Source of the DNA: Dioscorea cayenensis subsp. rotundata
Taxonomy: Eukaryota; Streptophyta; Magnoliopsida; Dioscoreales; Dioscoreaceae
Direction of reading: 5' to 3'
Assembly: GCF_009730915.1 (NCBI RefSeq)
Contig: NC_052486.1
Span: 22,969,589-23,033,588 of the forward strand
Length of the DNA: 64,000 nt
In this document: piece after piece, positions 24,656 through 35,797 of the stretch
Layout: the number at the start of each line of letters is the position of its first letter
Position numbering within the stretch: the stretch's first letter is position 1
Notes under the pieces: model-generated
Seen by the model: only the letters and a program-made list of their open reading frames with translations
What the model was told of the DNA's origin: nothing
Database searches by the model: none
Program-made: the position numbers and the translations under genes

Positions 24656-25261
24656 AATATGAAACTGAAATTGCTCAACCTCACTCTTTACTTAGTTTGC
24701 AGGTGGTTGTTATTGGTTTAGAATATTCTTGTGGTTTCAATGGTTTGCAGGACATTATTGTTTCCTTATCTTGATTTAAATTATTTCATAGTGAACTTCC
24801 TCCACAATCTTATATTGCTTATGTGTCATTATCACTGCCTTTAAACTACAAAACATTATTGAGTTTTGTTTGTATTGATGGAGTGATGAGAAGATGAGTT
24901 CAGGATTCTTTTGCTCCAGTTTTTCTTCATTTTGCCTTCACAGATATAGAGAACAAACAACTGAAATATCATTGGCTTAAGAATTAGATGATGTGTTTGA
25001 TTATTACAGGTTCGTGATGGGTTTGAATATTGAAGTTCCGTGACGTGTGTGATGATCAAAGTTGGGTGTTCTGTCAACATTACAGCAGATAAATTACTTT
25101 ACCTGAAGTAACAGATACTTGTTCAACAACCTTTGATTTAAGGATTTTGCCTAATGCAACAGACACTTGTTCAACAACCTTTGATTTAAGGAACAAACTT
25201 CCATAATTCAGGTCAGTCATTCTTATTATTAACCTTGATTAACATTCATGGCTTTTCATAT
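24656..25261. other. Spacer between purine permease copies 1 and 2, with a short direct repeat
   Basis: Promoter side of copy 1 and 3' flank of copy 2. A 30-bp-plus phrase containing TTGTTCAACAACCTTTGATT occurs twice, near 25118-25142 and 25169-25193, about 51 bp apart, a local duplication. Confidence 0.55.
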
Positions 25262-26363
25262 TTAAACTCTACCATTGAGTTGCATGGATTCCCTGACTCC
25301 CAACAGTGCTGTTTTCTCCTTCTTGTAGTCAAGATAGTGCTGATAGAAGTATGAAACAAAACCCCACAAAGCCATCAGCAAGGACATCACCTTGATTCCA
25401 TTTATTGTATCATGGAACAAGATGACAGCAAATACTGGAGCAATGGGCACAGCAAGGGAGCTGATGACATTAGAGAACAGAGAAGACACCTCAAAGATGA
25501 GTCCTACAAGCCCAACATTAGTAACTTGCCAGCATATGGAAGTCCAAACCAAGGTCATCACATAGGACAGTCTCCCTTGGTTGAACCCTCTCCATGTCCT
25601 TCTTCAATTCTCTCCACTCTCCAGAAGCAAAGAGTCCTATGATTGCCCCAACAGTGGACACAAGTGCAGTATATATCTGCATGTTAAGAACTGCTGAAAG
25701 TGCTCTGCATTTGATGATCTTGTCAAAGGTGAGCTCCATCAAAGAGAGGTTGAGGGAGTAGGTTGCTGATGCTGCCAGTGTGAGGATGAAGCCAAGCATG
25801 TATTTCCCTCCAGATGTCTCTGAAGAATCATCAGAAGCAGGCTGAAAGGCAATAATGGCAGCAGAGAAGGTGAGGATGATGACAGAGTTGAATGTAAGAT
25901 GAGTGAACCTCTCTGAGTTGATGAAGTAAGAGAAGACAGCATTGAAGCCAAGTTGTGTAGCAGATACCAATGAGTAGGTTGAGACAGAGAGATAGAGAAG
26001 GCCGTAAGAGTACATAAGGCTGTCTCCAGTGGCCATAAGGCCAAGGATGATATAGATGACAGTGATCTTGACCAGGGGAAGAGGGTGGGAGGTAGATGAG
26101 GATGATGAGTGGGTGGTGATGAGCAGGGGAAGGTAAAGGATGGGAAAGCCAGCAGAGAAGGTCAGAGTTTGCAACCACTTGCTTTTACCACCTTGATCAT
26201 AGTAGAAACGACCGAGAAGAGTGGCAACTGACTGACCGGCGAGGACAAGGATGGTGTGGACTGATACCTTGAACCACCACTGCAAATTCCTGGCCATGGT
26301 TTGTGTTGATTTTGGCAAAAAATCAGTGCCTTCTAGTGGTTCTGTCAGGTAATATGCATCCAT
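25262..26363 (-). CDS. Purine permease (PUP) copy 2, one frame break
   Basis: Single exon starting MDAYYLTEPLEG, about 366 residues if read across the break. The spans are recognisable: WWFKVSVHTILVLAGQSVA, the GRFYYDQGGKSKWLQTL loop, LYLPLLITT, SLMYSYGLLYLSVSTYSLV, TQLGFNAVFSYFINSERFTHL, SGGKYMLGFILTLAAS and, after the break, MTLVWTSICWQVTNVGLVG, VMSLLMALWGFVSYFYQHYL. The break is one added base near 25591 inside the conserved loop after FASGEWRELKKDME. The rest shows no decay, and this is the best-preserved copy in the array. A real gene with one consensus error is at least as likely as a pseudogene. Expected role: proton-coupled purine or cytokinin uptake at the plasma membrane; substrate not predictable. 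Confidence 0.8.
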
Positions 26364-26610
26364 ATTGTTAACTAGAATTGCTCAAACTTAATCTCTAGTT
26401 TGTCTACTTTTTTTTCATTCAGTTCTCTGGTTCACATGATTTGGAATATTGAAAACATCAATTTTGTTGCTTGTTCTCCCCGGAACCATATAATAAAACA
26501 TTTTTTTAATGAAGTGGACCTCAGTAAACTAGTGGATCTGCTTTTATTGGATAAAAGTGAAGAGGAGATAACATTAAGGTAAATTATATTCTACTTTTCA
26601 TCTGGTTGTT

Positions 26611-27648
26611 TTACAGGGATGAAGAAGGAACAACAGAAATCTCCATTGAATCAGTTGCAGCTAGCTTTTTGGCTTTAGAATCATCAAGATACTGTTGATA
26701 CATGTAAGAGAGGAACCCCCAGATAGCAATCAGTAATGACATGATCTTCACTCCATCCATTCTATCATTTAAGAATATCACAGCAAAGATGGGCACCAGA
26801 GGTAAACCCAGAGTCCCAATCATATTGGCCAAGAGGGAGGAAGCCATAAAGACCAGTCCTACAATTCCTACAGATACCATTTGCCATGAAATTGCAATCC
26901 ATACTAAAGTCATCACATAGGCCTCTGTTCCCTTCTTGAACTCCTCCATCTCTCGTCGCAAGCTCCTCCATTCTCCGCTCGCGAAGAGCCCGGTCACTGA
27001 TGCACATGCAGCAATGAAGCTTGTGCATGTCTGCAATTCAAACACAATTCTGAAGCTCATTGTTTTGAAATACTTTTCAAAGGTGAGCTGCAATAAGGAG
27101 AGAAGCAGAGAGAAATAGAGCAGATGCTGCTAATGTGAGTATGAAGCCGAGAGCGTATTTTTCTCCGGTGACATGGTTGGAAGACTCTGAGCTGGAATGG
27201 AGACCGATAAGCACGGCGGAGAAGGTGAGGAGGATGACTGAATTGAGTACAAATGCAGTGAGCTTCTCCGAGTTAATGTAGTAGGAGAAGACGGCATTGA
27301 AGGCTAGTTGAGTTGCACATATGAGAGAGTAGGTAGAGACCGGGAGAAACAAAAGGCCGTAGGAGTACATCAAGTTGTTGCAAGCAATGACAATGCCGAA
27401 CAAAATGTATATTGCCACCTTGCTTTTAAGTGAATTTGGAACAGAGTTAGTCGGAGAAGTGGATGATGGAAAGAAGAGAGGGGAAGCAGAAGCAAAGGCG
27501 AGCCGGCGGATTGGATGAAGGTGGCCATCCACTTACTATTTCCACCTTCGTCGTAGTAGAATCTCCCGAGGATGGTGCCGACTGTCTGACCGGCGAGGAT
27601 GAAGAAAGACATGATGGCAACTAGCAGCCACCATTGCCAATGCTTCAT
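26611..27648 (-). pseudogene. Purine permease (PUP) copy 3, two frame breaks
   Basis: Begins MKHWQWWLLVAIMSFFILAG and GRFYYDEGGNSKWMATFIQSA. A frame change near 27475, in a CT-rich run, precedes the AIYILFGIVIACNNLMYSYG span. A second, an added base near 27115, precedes LLSLLQLTFEKYF. Later parts are clean: FASGEWRSLRREMEEFKKG, MTLVWIAISWQMVSVGIVG, RMDGVKIMSLLIAIWGFLSYMYQQYL, with tail SMEISVVPSSSL. More diverged from copies 1 and 2 than they are from each other. ATG 27648 chosen because the family N-terminus starts there. Same caveat about possible sequence errors as its neighbours. Confidence 0.78.
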
Positions 27649-27700
27649 CTTTATGTTTTTGATGCTCAATTGTTTGGCTATCTTTAATTGGATGAAGAAC

Positions 27701-27859
27701 ACATTCTGAATCAATACAAATACTGAGAATTATTGACATGGGGGATTGGAACCCATGTCTGTCATTTTGTTGCAGAAAAAACATTCTGAATCAATACAAG
27801 AAGTTGAGAATTATTGGCATGGGCTTGGAGCCAATGTCTGTTACTTTGTTGCAGAAAAG
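27701..27859. repeat. 79-80 bp tandem duplication upstream of PUP copy 3
   Basis: Two adjacent copies, 27701-27780 and 27781-27859, each start ACATTCTGAATCAATACAA and end TTTGTTGCAGAAAA. They differ at about a dozen positions. They lie 50-210 bp upstream of the copy 3 start codon, in its likely leader or promoter. Confidence 0.85.
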
Positions 27860-27999
27860 TACAAGATAGCACAACCACACTTATCCATTTTCAGAACATG
27901 GACTGATAAATTCCAAATGAATATGCTCACAGAAAACTATAAGAAAACAAGAACATGACTTCGAATTGAGATCAATAAACAAGTTTTTTTTAAGTTTAC

Positions 28000-28273
28000 A
28001 ATGCAATCACTGTCTTCGTAGCTTTGATATCATCAAAATAATTCTGACACACATAAAGAAACAAAGCCTCAAACGGCAAACAAGAACAAGATGGCTTCCA
28101 TCTTCACTCCATCCATTTTATCATATATGTTCTGTTACCTTTGGTTTTGGTTTGTGTGCCCCATTACAGAAAGAATAAGCAAGCATGCATGTTAAGAATA
28201 ACATGTATGAATACAGCATTGAATACAGCATTGAATACTAGTTATGTGGCATAAAAGACTGTATGAAAACATC
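28000..28273 (-). pseudogene. Purine permease copy 4 relic, 3' part
   Basis: On the minus strand, 28113 down to about 28005 translates with stops to a relic of the PUP C-terminal span: MDGVKMEAILFLFAV, stop, GFVSLCV, comparable with copy 3 MDGVKIMSLLIAIWGFLSYMY. Nearer 28200-28260 the phrase for ATQLAFNAVFSY is traceable at DNA level with a small internal duplication. Middle parts are deleted. The relic stops at the left end of the Ty1/copia element and continues on its far side. Confidence 0.65.
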
Positions 28274-28627
28274 TGAAGCCACCGACCTTGGCTTCCAGAA
28301 GGCAGCACCACCAATATTCATGAAGCTTCTCACCACCGCCTCATTTTCTCACCACCGCCTCATTAATCTAGAATCTTCAAGCATAGTTACCACCGACTTA
28401 TCACCCTATAAAAACATGCTCTCCATTGCTAATGTAACAATGAAAAAGCAAGCTAAAGCAACTTGAGTGAGAGCTAATCAAGAGAGAGTGAGCATAGGTA
28501 TCAAGAGAGAGAAGTAGTGCATAGTGAGAGAAAGTGTGAGAGTGTGAGAGTGGTTTGTAAAATAAAAAAAATTATTTCAAGTAATTAATAATAGAAAATG
28601 TTCCATATATTCTCTCTCATCTCAACA
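28274..28627 (+). repeat. 5' LTR of copia element A
   Basis: 354 bp, begins TGAAGCCACC and ends TCTCAACA. Contains a TATA-like CCTATAAA just upstream of the probable transcript start. Nearly identical to the 3' copy. Confidence 0.95.
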
Positions 28628-31600
28628 TTTCTGGTATCAGAGCTAGGTTGCAGGGAAGATTCTGCCAGATCATCGACGAGTGCCCAAGAATAAGGAGTTC
28701 ACCAGTGTTGCAAGAAGTTCGCCAGTCGTAGTAAGTGGAGTACCGGTATTCTGCCGAGGAGGCTTGCTGGACGTCAGGTGACCCAGACACAGCTATGGAG
28801 TTCGCAGGTACGACTGGTGGTTTAAAGAAATTAAACAATAATAATTACATAAATTGGAAGGCCTGCATAGAGTCTTATCTACAAGGACAGGACCTATGGG
28901 AGGTCGTAGGTGGGTCGGAAACGACTCCACCAGATGTCACTTTTGAAGAAGTGGCAGATGTTGCTGGTGATTCTAAATCAAAGGAGAAGAAGGTTCTGGA
29001 GGCAGAGAAGTCAAAAGATGAGGCTCTGCGAAAGTGGCGCATCAAAGGCGTGTAAGGCGATGTTTGTTCCGAGCAAATTTGCTGGAAGATGAGTTGTTGG
29101 AGTATATCGGAGATCGTCGCTACACCAAAAAGTTGCATGGGACACTCTCGCCACACTATTCTCCAAGAAGAATGATGCTCGTCTCCAACTACTTGAAAGT
29201 GAGTTGATGACAATCTCACAAGGAAGTATGACGATTAGTCAGTACTTCACCAAGGTAAAATCACTATGCAGTGAGATTGCACGTGTCGCCTCAAGAGAAG
29301 ATCGGTGAGCAGATGAATGAGGAGGATAATTATCAATGGCCTTAAACCTCGAATACAGTGGGTTTATGGTCATTGCTCGAGGTCGCCAACACAACTAACA
29401 TTGTTGGAGCTGGAGAATATGCTCGCCAATCAAGAAGCATTAGCTAAGCAAATGGCTGGTGTTTCCTTGAAGCAAGAGGAGGAGGCACTCTTCGGGTGGT
29501 AGGGAGGAAGGGTCGATTCAACCCAAAAGCGAGACCTACAATCGAAGACAAAAACAAGCCAACAAAGGAGGCCAAAGGAAAAAGACTGACCTTTCAGGGG
29601 AAGCTCGCAGTCACAGGAGTACCAGCAACCGTCCATCCAAAGGAGGTGACAGTCGAGATGACCGCTACTACAACTGCGGAAAGAAAGGGCACTATGCACG
29701 AGACTGTTGGCATAAGAAGAAAGGCCAAGGAAATGCAGTAACATCAAGAAATTAGAGGGCCTGGAGAGGTATAAGGGGAAGCAGGTGATTGTGACAGCTA
29801 ATAACTCCAAGCTGCCCATCACCCACATTGGTAAAACACTTATCTCCCCGCGCTTCAATTCAAATCAAATTAAGCTGCAGGACGTCTATCATGTTCCCGG
29901 GATGAAGAAGAACCTGTTGTCAGTCTCACAACTGACAGCACAAGGAAACTATGTGGTATTTGGGCCACAAGAAGTCAAGGTATACCGTAATCTACAGGCA
30001 TCAGGCACTCCAGTAATGGAAGGTCGCAAACTGGAGTCTATCTATGTGATGACTGCAGAGTCAGCCTATGTAGACAAGACCCGGAAGAACGAGACGTCTG
30101 ACCTCTGGCACGCAAGACTGGGGTATGTGAGCTATCACAAGCTAAAGTTGATGGTGGAGAAGTCAATAGTCAAAGGCCTGTCCGACATAGAAGTACGAAC
30201 TGACACAATATGCGCTGGGTGTCAATTCGGTAAGGCTCATCAACTTTCCTTCCAGCAATCTAAATTCAGAGCTAAGGAGCCTTTGGAGTTTGTGCACTCT
30301 GACGTATTTGGACCAGTTAAGCAAGCATCTATCAGTGGTGCCAAATACATGGTGACCTTTATCGATGACTTCTCAAGGTATGTATGGGTTTTCTTCATGA
30401 AAGAAAAATCTGAAGCATTCTCCAAGTTCAAGGAGTTTAAGGAGAAGATGGAGAATGAGCTCAACAAAAAGGTACGGTGTCTTCGTACTGACAATGGAAG
30501 AGAGTATCTCTCTCAAGAGTTTCATGTCTATCTGAAAGAGCATAGGATTCGAAGACAACTGACCTGCCCCAACACTCCACAGCAAAATGGTGTTGCTGAA
30601 AGGAAGAACCGGCATATAGCAGAGATATGCAGAAGTATGCTACATGCCAAGAATGTGCCAGGGAGATTTTGGGCTGAATGCATGAGAACAGCAGCTCACA
30701 TCATCAACCGGCTTCCACAAGAGAAGATGGGCTTTCTCTCTCCATTCCAAAAACTATGGAAGATCAAACCCACAGTAAGTCACTTCAAAGTCTTTGGATG
30801 TGTGTGTTATGTTTTTGTACCAGATCATCTTCGTACCAAGTTCGACAAGAAGGCGGTACGATGCATCTTTATCGGCTATGATGATGAGAGAAAAGGATGG
30901 AGATGCTGTGATCCCACGTCTGGACGCATCTACACATCCAGGAATGTGGTCTTTGATGAAGCTTCAGCTTGGTGGCCTTCAACAGACTCAGTTCAACCAA
31001 ATATAAAGGAGGCTGAGCCAATAGTTGAAGAACAGTTACAAGACCAAGCTCAAGAGATACCAACAACAACTGAAGAAGACATAAGTCCAAGATCATCAAA
31101 GACCAAGAGCCCATGGAAGACAGGAGTTCATGGAGAAGCTGAAGAAGACTCTATAGAAGAAATGCCTCCACCTTTTAAGAAGATCATCCGAGGGTAAGAC
31201 ATCCCAATCCTAAGTATGCAAATGCTGCACTAATCATGGAAGTTGAAGAACCAACATCCTATCAAGAAGCGATTAAAAAGTGATAAATGGAAGAAAGCAA
31301 TGGAGAAAGAGATAGCGACTCTCAAGCAAAAATCGAGGCGTGGGAGTTGGTGCCAAAGCCAGAAGAAGAAGTAAAACCAATCTCGTGCAAGTGGGTGTAT
31401 AAGGTGAAAACTCAAGCAGATGGAACAATCGAAAGGTACAAAGATCGACTTGTGGCACGAGGATTTTCACAACAGTATGGACTAGACTATGATGAGACAT
31501 TCAGTCCAGTAGCAAAGATAACAACGGTGCGAGTACTATTGGCATTAGCTGCAAGCAAAGGATGGAAGCTTTGGCAGATGGATGTGAAGAATGCCTTCCT

Positions 31601-32812
31601 ACATAGAGAGCTTGATAGAGACATCTACATGGATCAACCACAAGGATTTGAGAGCAAGGTTCATCCAGAGTATGTATGCAAACTCAAGAAGGCATTATAT
31701 GGCTTAAAGCAGGCTCCAAGAGCATGGTATGGGAAAATTGCAGAATTTCTTGTACAAAGTGGCTACAGGTTGACAGCATCAGATTCGAGCCTATTCGTCA
31801 AGCACACAGGAGGCAAGATGGCTATAGTACTGGTATACGTTGACGACCTCATCTTAACCGGAGATCTCACTGAAGAAATCCAGTGCACAAAGGAAAATCT
31901 TTCAATCCGGTTCCAGATGAAGGAGCTTGGAGAATTGAAGCATTTTCTGGGGCTCGAAGTCGAGAAGACAAAGGAAGGTATATTCCTATGTCAACAAAAA
32001 TATGCAAAGGATCTACTAGAAACATATGGGATGTTGGAGTGCAAGCCACTATCTACACCAATGGAGCCCAACATCAAGCTTCGTGCAGGAGAAGGGAAAG
32101 ACTTGGAAGATCCAAGGATGTATCGACAACTGGTAGGTAGTCTTATCTATCTAACTCTTACTCGTCCTAACTTGGCATATGCAGTTGGAGTAGCAAGCCG
32201 TTACATGCAAAATCCAAAGAAGCCACATTTGGAAGCAGTTCGGCGGATACTTCGATATTTAAAAGGAACTACAGATTACGGTATTCTGTATCGTAAAGGT
32301 GAAAGATGCCAAGTAACTGGGTATTGCGACGCTGATTACGCTGGTGACTGTGATACAAGGCGATCAACTACAGGTTACATCTTTAGTTTGGGATCAGGAG
32401 CAGTGTCATGGTGCAGTAAGAGGCAGCCTACCGTATCGCTCTCCACCACTGAAGCTGAGTATAGAGCAGCAGCTATGGCAGCTCAAGAAAGCACGTGATT
32501 GATGCAATTACTGAGAGATCTTCATCAACCGATTGAACAGGTAATACTTCATTGTGATAACATGTCAGCAGTGTGCCTAGCAGAAAATCCAATGTTTCAT
32601 GCTAGAACCAAGCATATTGAGGTGCACTACCACTTCCTAAGAGAAAAAGTGCTGCAAGGTGAGATCTACATGAAGCTGACGCCAATAGAAGACCAAATTG
32701 CTGATATATTCACAAAGGGGCTCAACACAAAGAAGTTTGAAGACATACGTACACAACTTGGAATAGCTAGCAGATCAACAATTCAGAACAAGTTGGTGCT
32801 GAGGGGGAGTAA

Positions 32813-33166
32813 TGAAGCCACCGACCTTGGCTTCTAGAAGGCAGCACCACCAATATTCATGAAGCTTCTCACCACCGCCTCATTTTCTCACCACCGCCTC
32901 ATTAATCTAGAATCTTCAAGCATAGCTACCACCGACTTATCACCCTATAAATACATGCTCTCCATTGCTAATGTAACAATGAAAAAGCAAGCTAAAGCAA
33001 CTTGAGTGAGAGCTAATCAAGAGAGAGTGAGCATAGGTATCAAGAGAGAGAAGTAGTGCATAGTGAGAGAAAGTGTGAGAGTGTGAGAGTGGTTTGTAAA
33101 ATAAAAAAAATTATTTCAAGTAATTAATAATAGAAAAAGTTCCATATATTCTCTCTCCTCTCAACA
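32813..33166 (+). repeat. 3' LTR of copia element A
   Basis: 354 bp, same ends as the 5' copy, about five substitutions apart, followed directly by the TSD ACATC (33167-33171). Confidence 0.95.
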
Positions 33167-33290
33167 ACATCAAAGTTATAAATGGCTATGATCAGGCCTG
33201 AGACAATGTATATAGGAAAAAGCTTGTCAAGAATAACATGTTAAGTGCCACCATGAACCTCCATCTCTGTTTGTTTGCCATTTTCGGTCA
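33167..33290 (-). pseudogene. Purine permease copy 4 relic, 5' part
   Basis: Minus-strand reading gives KQRWRFMVALNMLFL, like the PUP start KHWQWWLLVAIMSFFIL, and YIVSGLIIAIYNF, like YILFGIVIACNNL. The segment between (first loop) is deleted. It continues across the copia element from the relic at 28000-28273, in the right order and strand, so one already-dead copy was split by the insertion. Confidence 0.6.
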
Positions 33291-33889
33291 TGGAGATTGC
33301 TTGAAGGGAGTTGCATACATTGGCGTGCTGGATGGGAACCATTTTAGGGAAAAATTAGCTACCATTCTATTATTATAGGAGCCACTGGTGTGCTTTTGTA
33401 TGTTCTGAATCTACACCGTATATTATTTTTTATTTTTTTATTTTTTTTATGAAGTGGACAAGCCATGTAGTTAGTCGTGTGCACATAGTTAAAAAGTGAA
33501 CATCTAACTATGCACCCTCATCTGGAGACACAGGATCAGGTGATAAATATGAGCTCACACTAGGAACACAATAGTACCACTTTACTGCTGGAAGAATTTA
33601 AACTTGAGACAATGAAAATTCTCTCTTTCGATCTTAAGTAAGTGGGTCGTGCTCCTGAACTATGAGCTTGTCGGCTTATAAAATATTTTCATACACTATA
33701 AAATAAAAAAATACAATTAAATAAATTAATAAAAAAATAATTTGAGACCAATGAAAAAGAGTATAAATTACCAAAAATCGCTACAATTACAGAAATAACA
33801 AAAAACCTTTCAATGAACAGTAAAATCATTTTGAGTTTTTCATACACTAATAAAAACATAAATTTCAAATATTTCTATTATTCTGAAAA
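33291..33889. other. Intergenic, no gene recognised
   Basis: AT-rich. A T-rich run at 33425-33450 and a moderately complex stretch at 33460-33680 could be an old SINE on the minus strand, but no convincing Pol III boxes or TSD were found. Confidence 0.35.
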
Positions 33890-34260
33890 TTGCTCATTTG
33901 TTTCTCCTGTGGTTTTTTGCGGTTCCTGACTCGAAGAAAGCTAGATTAGAGGAGCCCGTGGCAAAAGTCAAACGCAGCCTCGAGTTTCTCTCCTTCTGGG
34001 ATGCGATTCAGAGTGTCCCCCCTGAGCCCACCCGAACCCTGGTAGCTTTTGCTACTTTCTGTCCCTCCATAGAGGCCTCCACCTCTAGGGATTGTGTTTC
34101 CTTTTTGTTGTTTCTGTGTTGTAACCACTTCAGGTGGTTTTCTCTTATTTGTTGTTTTTTTCAGTTGGTCTGTTTTGGTGGTCTTATATGGTTCTACTCT
34201 TTTGCTAATGGATGTGGTTTATCCATTTTTTCAAAAAAAAAAAAAAATCAAAAAAATCAC
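33890..34260 (+). mobile_element. LINE-like 3' end
   Basis: Ends with GGATGTGGTTTATCCA, T-rich and then an A-run (34226-34260). This is the same terminal phrase (GGTTTATCCA before a T-rich stretch and poly-A) as at 62320 and, inverted, at 62935 and 63970. Upstream sequence of about 300 bp is GC-richer than its surroundings and has no complete open frame. 5'-truncated, as usual for plant L1 elements. No TSD identified. Confidence 0.55.
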
Positions 34261-34462
34261 TATACTTACTTCAAATAAATAATCATTTGTTAAAATAATT
34301 TTAGACAGACAAAAATATACTAAAAATTAGAAATTAGAAATTAGAAATCAAAATAATAAAATTAAAACTACTCATTTATTTAATTTTTTATAAAATATAA
34401 ACAATCTATAAATAGAATTCTGACTTTTTGTTGGGCCAAAAAAACAAACCAGCTCTTTTTAC

Positions 34463-35413
34463 CAAGGTTGTCAGACTCGGCCCGGACATTGACCCGGTTA
34501 AGGTCAAGGGTCAGGGGTCAATGGGTTCGACCGGGTCTAACCGGGGTTGAACCGGGGTCAATAATAATATATATATAAATATTATAATAATAATAATGAA
34601 CAAATATAATATTAAAACTATAATTATAATATAAAAAATTACTCAAATTTGATATTTAAATTGATAAATGACCTTATATGCACTAGTGTTTTCTAATTAT
34701 ATCATTTATTTTTAAATTTTTTTAAACATTTATAAATTTAATATATTAATATATAATTATTTAACTTCTCTCGGTGTTTTTTATTTATTTGTTTGTTTAT
34801 TGGTTGATTTTGTCCTAATAGATAAGAAATTTAATTTACTAATTCTTATCTTTTATATGGATGATACATTTTATCAATAAATTATGTAACTTACCCAATT
34901 TCAATTGAGATTTTATTTTGTTTTAAATTTTCTTATATTTTTTATTTAGTTAGAATATTTTATTTTTATATTTTATAATAAAATTATACTCATTTATTGT
35001 TTTATTTTTTTAATAAATTAAATTTTAGAAAGTATTTAGTATTTACATAACATATTAATAAATTTTATTTTTAAATGCTAATTTTTTTATTGGTATGTTT
35101 ATGATATATATATATATGTAATTCCATTTATTGATTATAAATTAAAAAACAATATTAATAAATATACATGATTTTGTAGTTTCTAATGAGAAAATAATAA
35201 TAAATTATTAAATATTGTAAAAAAAAAACTCTAATATTGTGACCCGATTGACCCGGCTGGGTCAACCGGTTCCCGGTTAAACCGCCCGAGTCACCGGGTT
35301 AACACCGGATTTTTCTATACCCGGTTTAATGGGGTATACTCGGGCCGGCCACATGGCCGATTCCCAGGTTTTCTGGTTGAACCGGCCGGGCCGGTCCGGG
35401 TCTGACAACATTG
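34463..35413. mobile_element. Non-autonomous hAT-like DNA element with 8-bp TSD
   Basis: 951 bp, flanked by the identical 8-bp duplication CTTTTTAC (34455-34462 and 35414-35421). Terminal inverted repeats are CAAGGTTGTCAGAC and, from the other end, CAATGTTGTCAGAC, resembling Tag1-type hAT ends. About 100-170 bp at each end is GC-rich with many ACCGG/CCGGG motifs (GACCCGGTT, AACCGGGG, CCGGCCGGGCCGG). The middle 650 bp is AT-rich and non-coding. No transposase. Confidence 0.85.
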
Positions 35414-35494
35414 CTTTTTACTGCATGGGTGATTTTATTACTTTATTATTTTTTAAATGCCAACTTATGGGCGATAGAATGCAAAGCCTGTATT

Positions 35495-35533
<39 letters not shown>
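35495..35533. repeat. (TAA)n microsatellite
   Basis: About twelve TAA units, downstream of the hAT-like element. Confidence 0.9.
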
Positions 35534-35534
<1 letters not shown>

Positions 35535-35649
35535 TAACGCTTTTTTTAACAATGTAATTATTATCAAATGGCACAGGGTCCAGCATACATTAATTTTATT
35601 GTGGGAAATTAAGATGACCGGTTGTGGATACAGATTTACTGTAAAATCT

Positions 35650-35797
35650 TTTTTTATAAAGTATATAAACCAAATTTATTAAATAAGCAAACAGAAACAG
35701 ACAAAATAGTCTACAAAATAGCGTCAATAGTGACACAGCTATAAGGGCTAAAACCACTGAAAGAAAAAAAACTGATGGTTCCGGTGGGGGTGTGATG
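35650..35797 (-). mobile_element. LINE-like 3' end, interrupted by an LTR
   Basis: On the minus strand it ends TTTAATAAATTTGGTTTATA then an A-rich tail (35648-35660), a diverged form of the LINE tail seen elsewhere in the window. The body appears to continue on the other side of the LTR at 37263 to about 37420 (TGTTGTCTTGTGAGTC and related phrases on minus). Confidence 0.5.

Larger units (their letters stand above)
28274..33166 (+). mobile_element. Ty1/copia LTR retrotransposon A, young, broken
   Basis: A 4893-bp element with 354-bp LTRs (28274-28627 and 32813-33166), each TG...CA, flanked by the identical 5-bp TSD ACATC. The primer-binding site TGGTATCAGAGC (28632-28643) matches initiator tRNA-Met, and a purine tract GAGGGGGAG (32801-32809) precedes the 3' LTR. 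Parts in copia order: gag (about 28796-29500), CCHC knuckle CGKKGHYARDC (about 29670-29705), integrase (about 30070-30770, with HSDVFGP and [13 protein letters not shown]), reverse transcriptase (about 31370-32120, with YVDDLILTG) and RNase H (about 32290-32640, with STTEAEY). The LTRs differ at about five sites (roughly 1.4%), which at commonly used plant rates means around half a million years. The coding part is broken, about four to six breaks. It sits inside purine permease relic 4. Confidence 0.95.
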
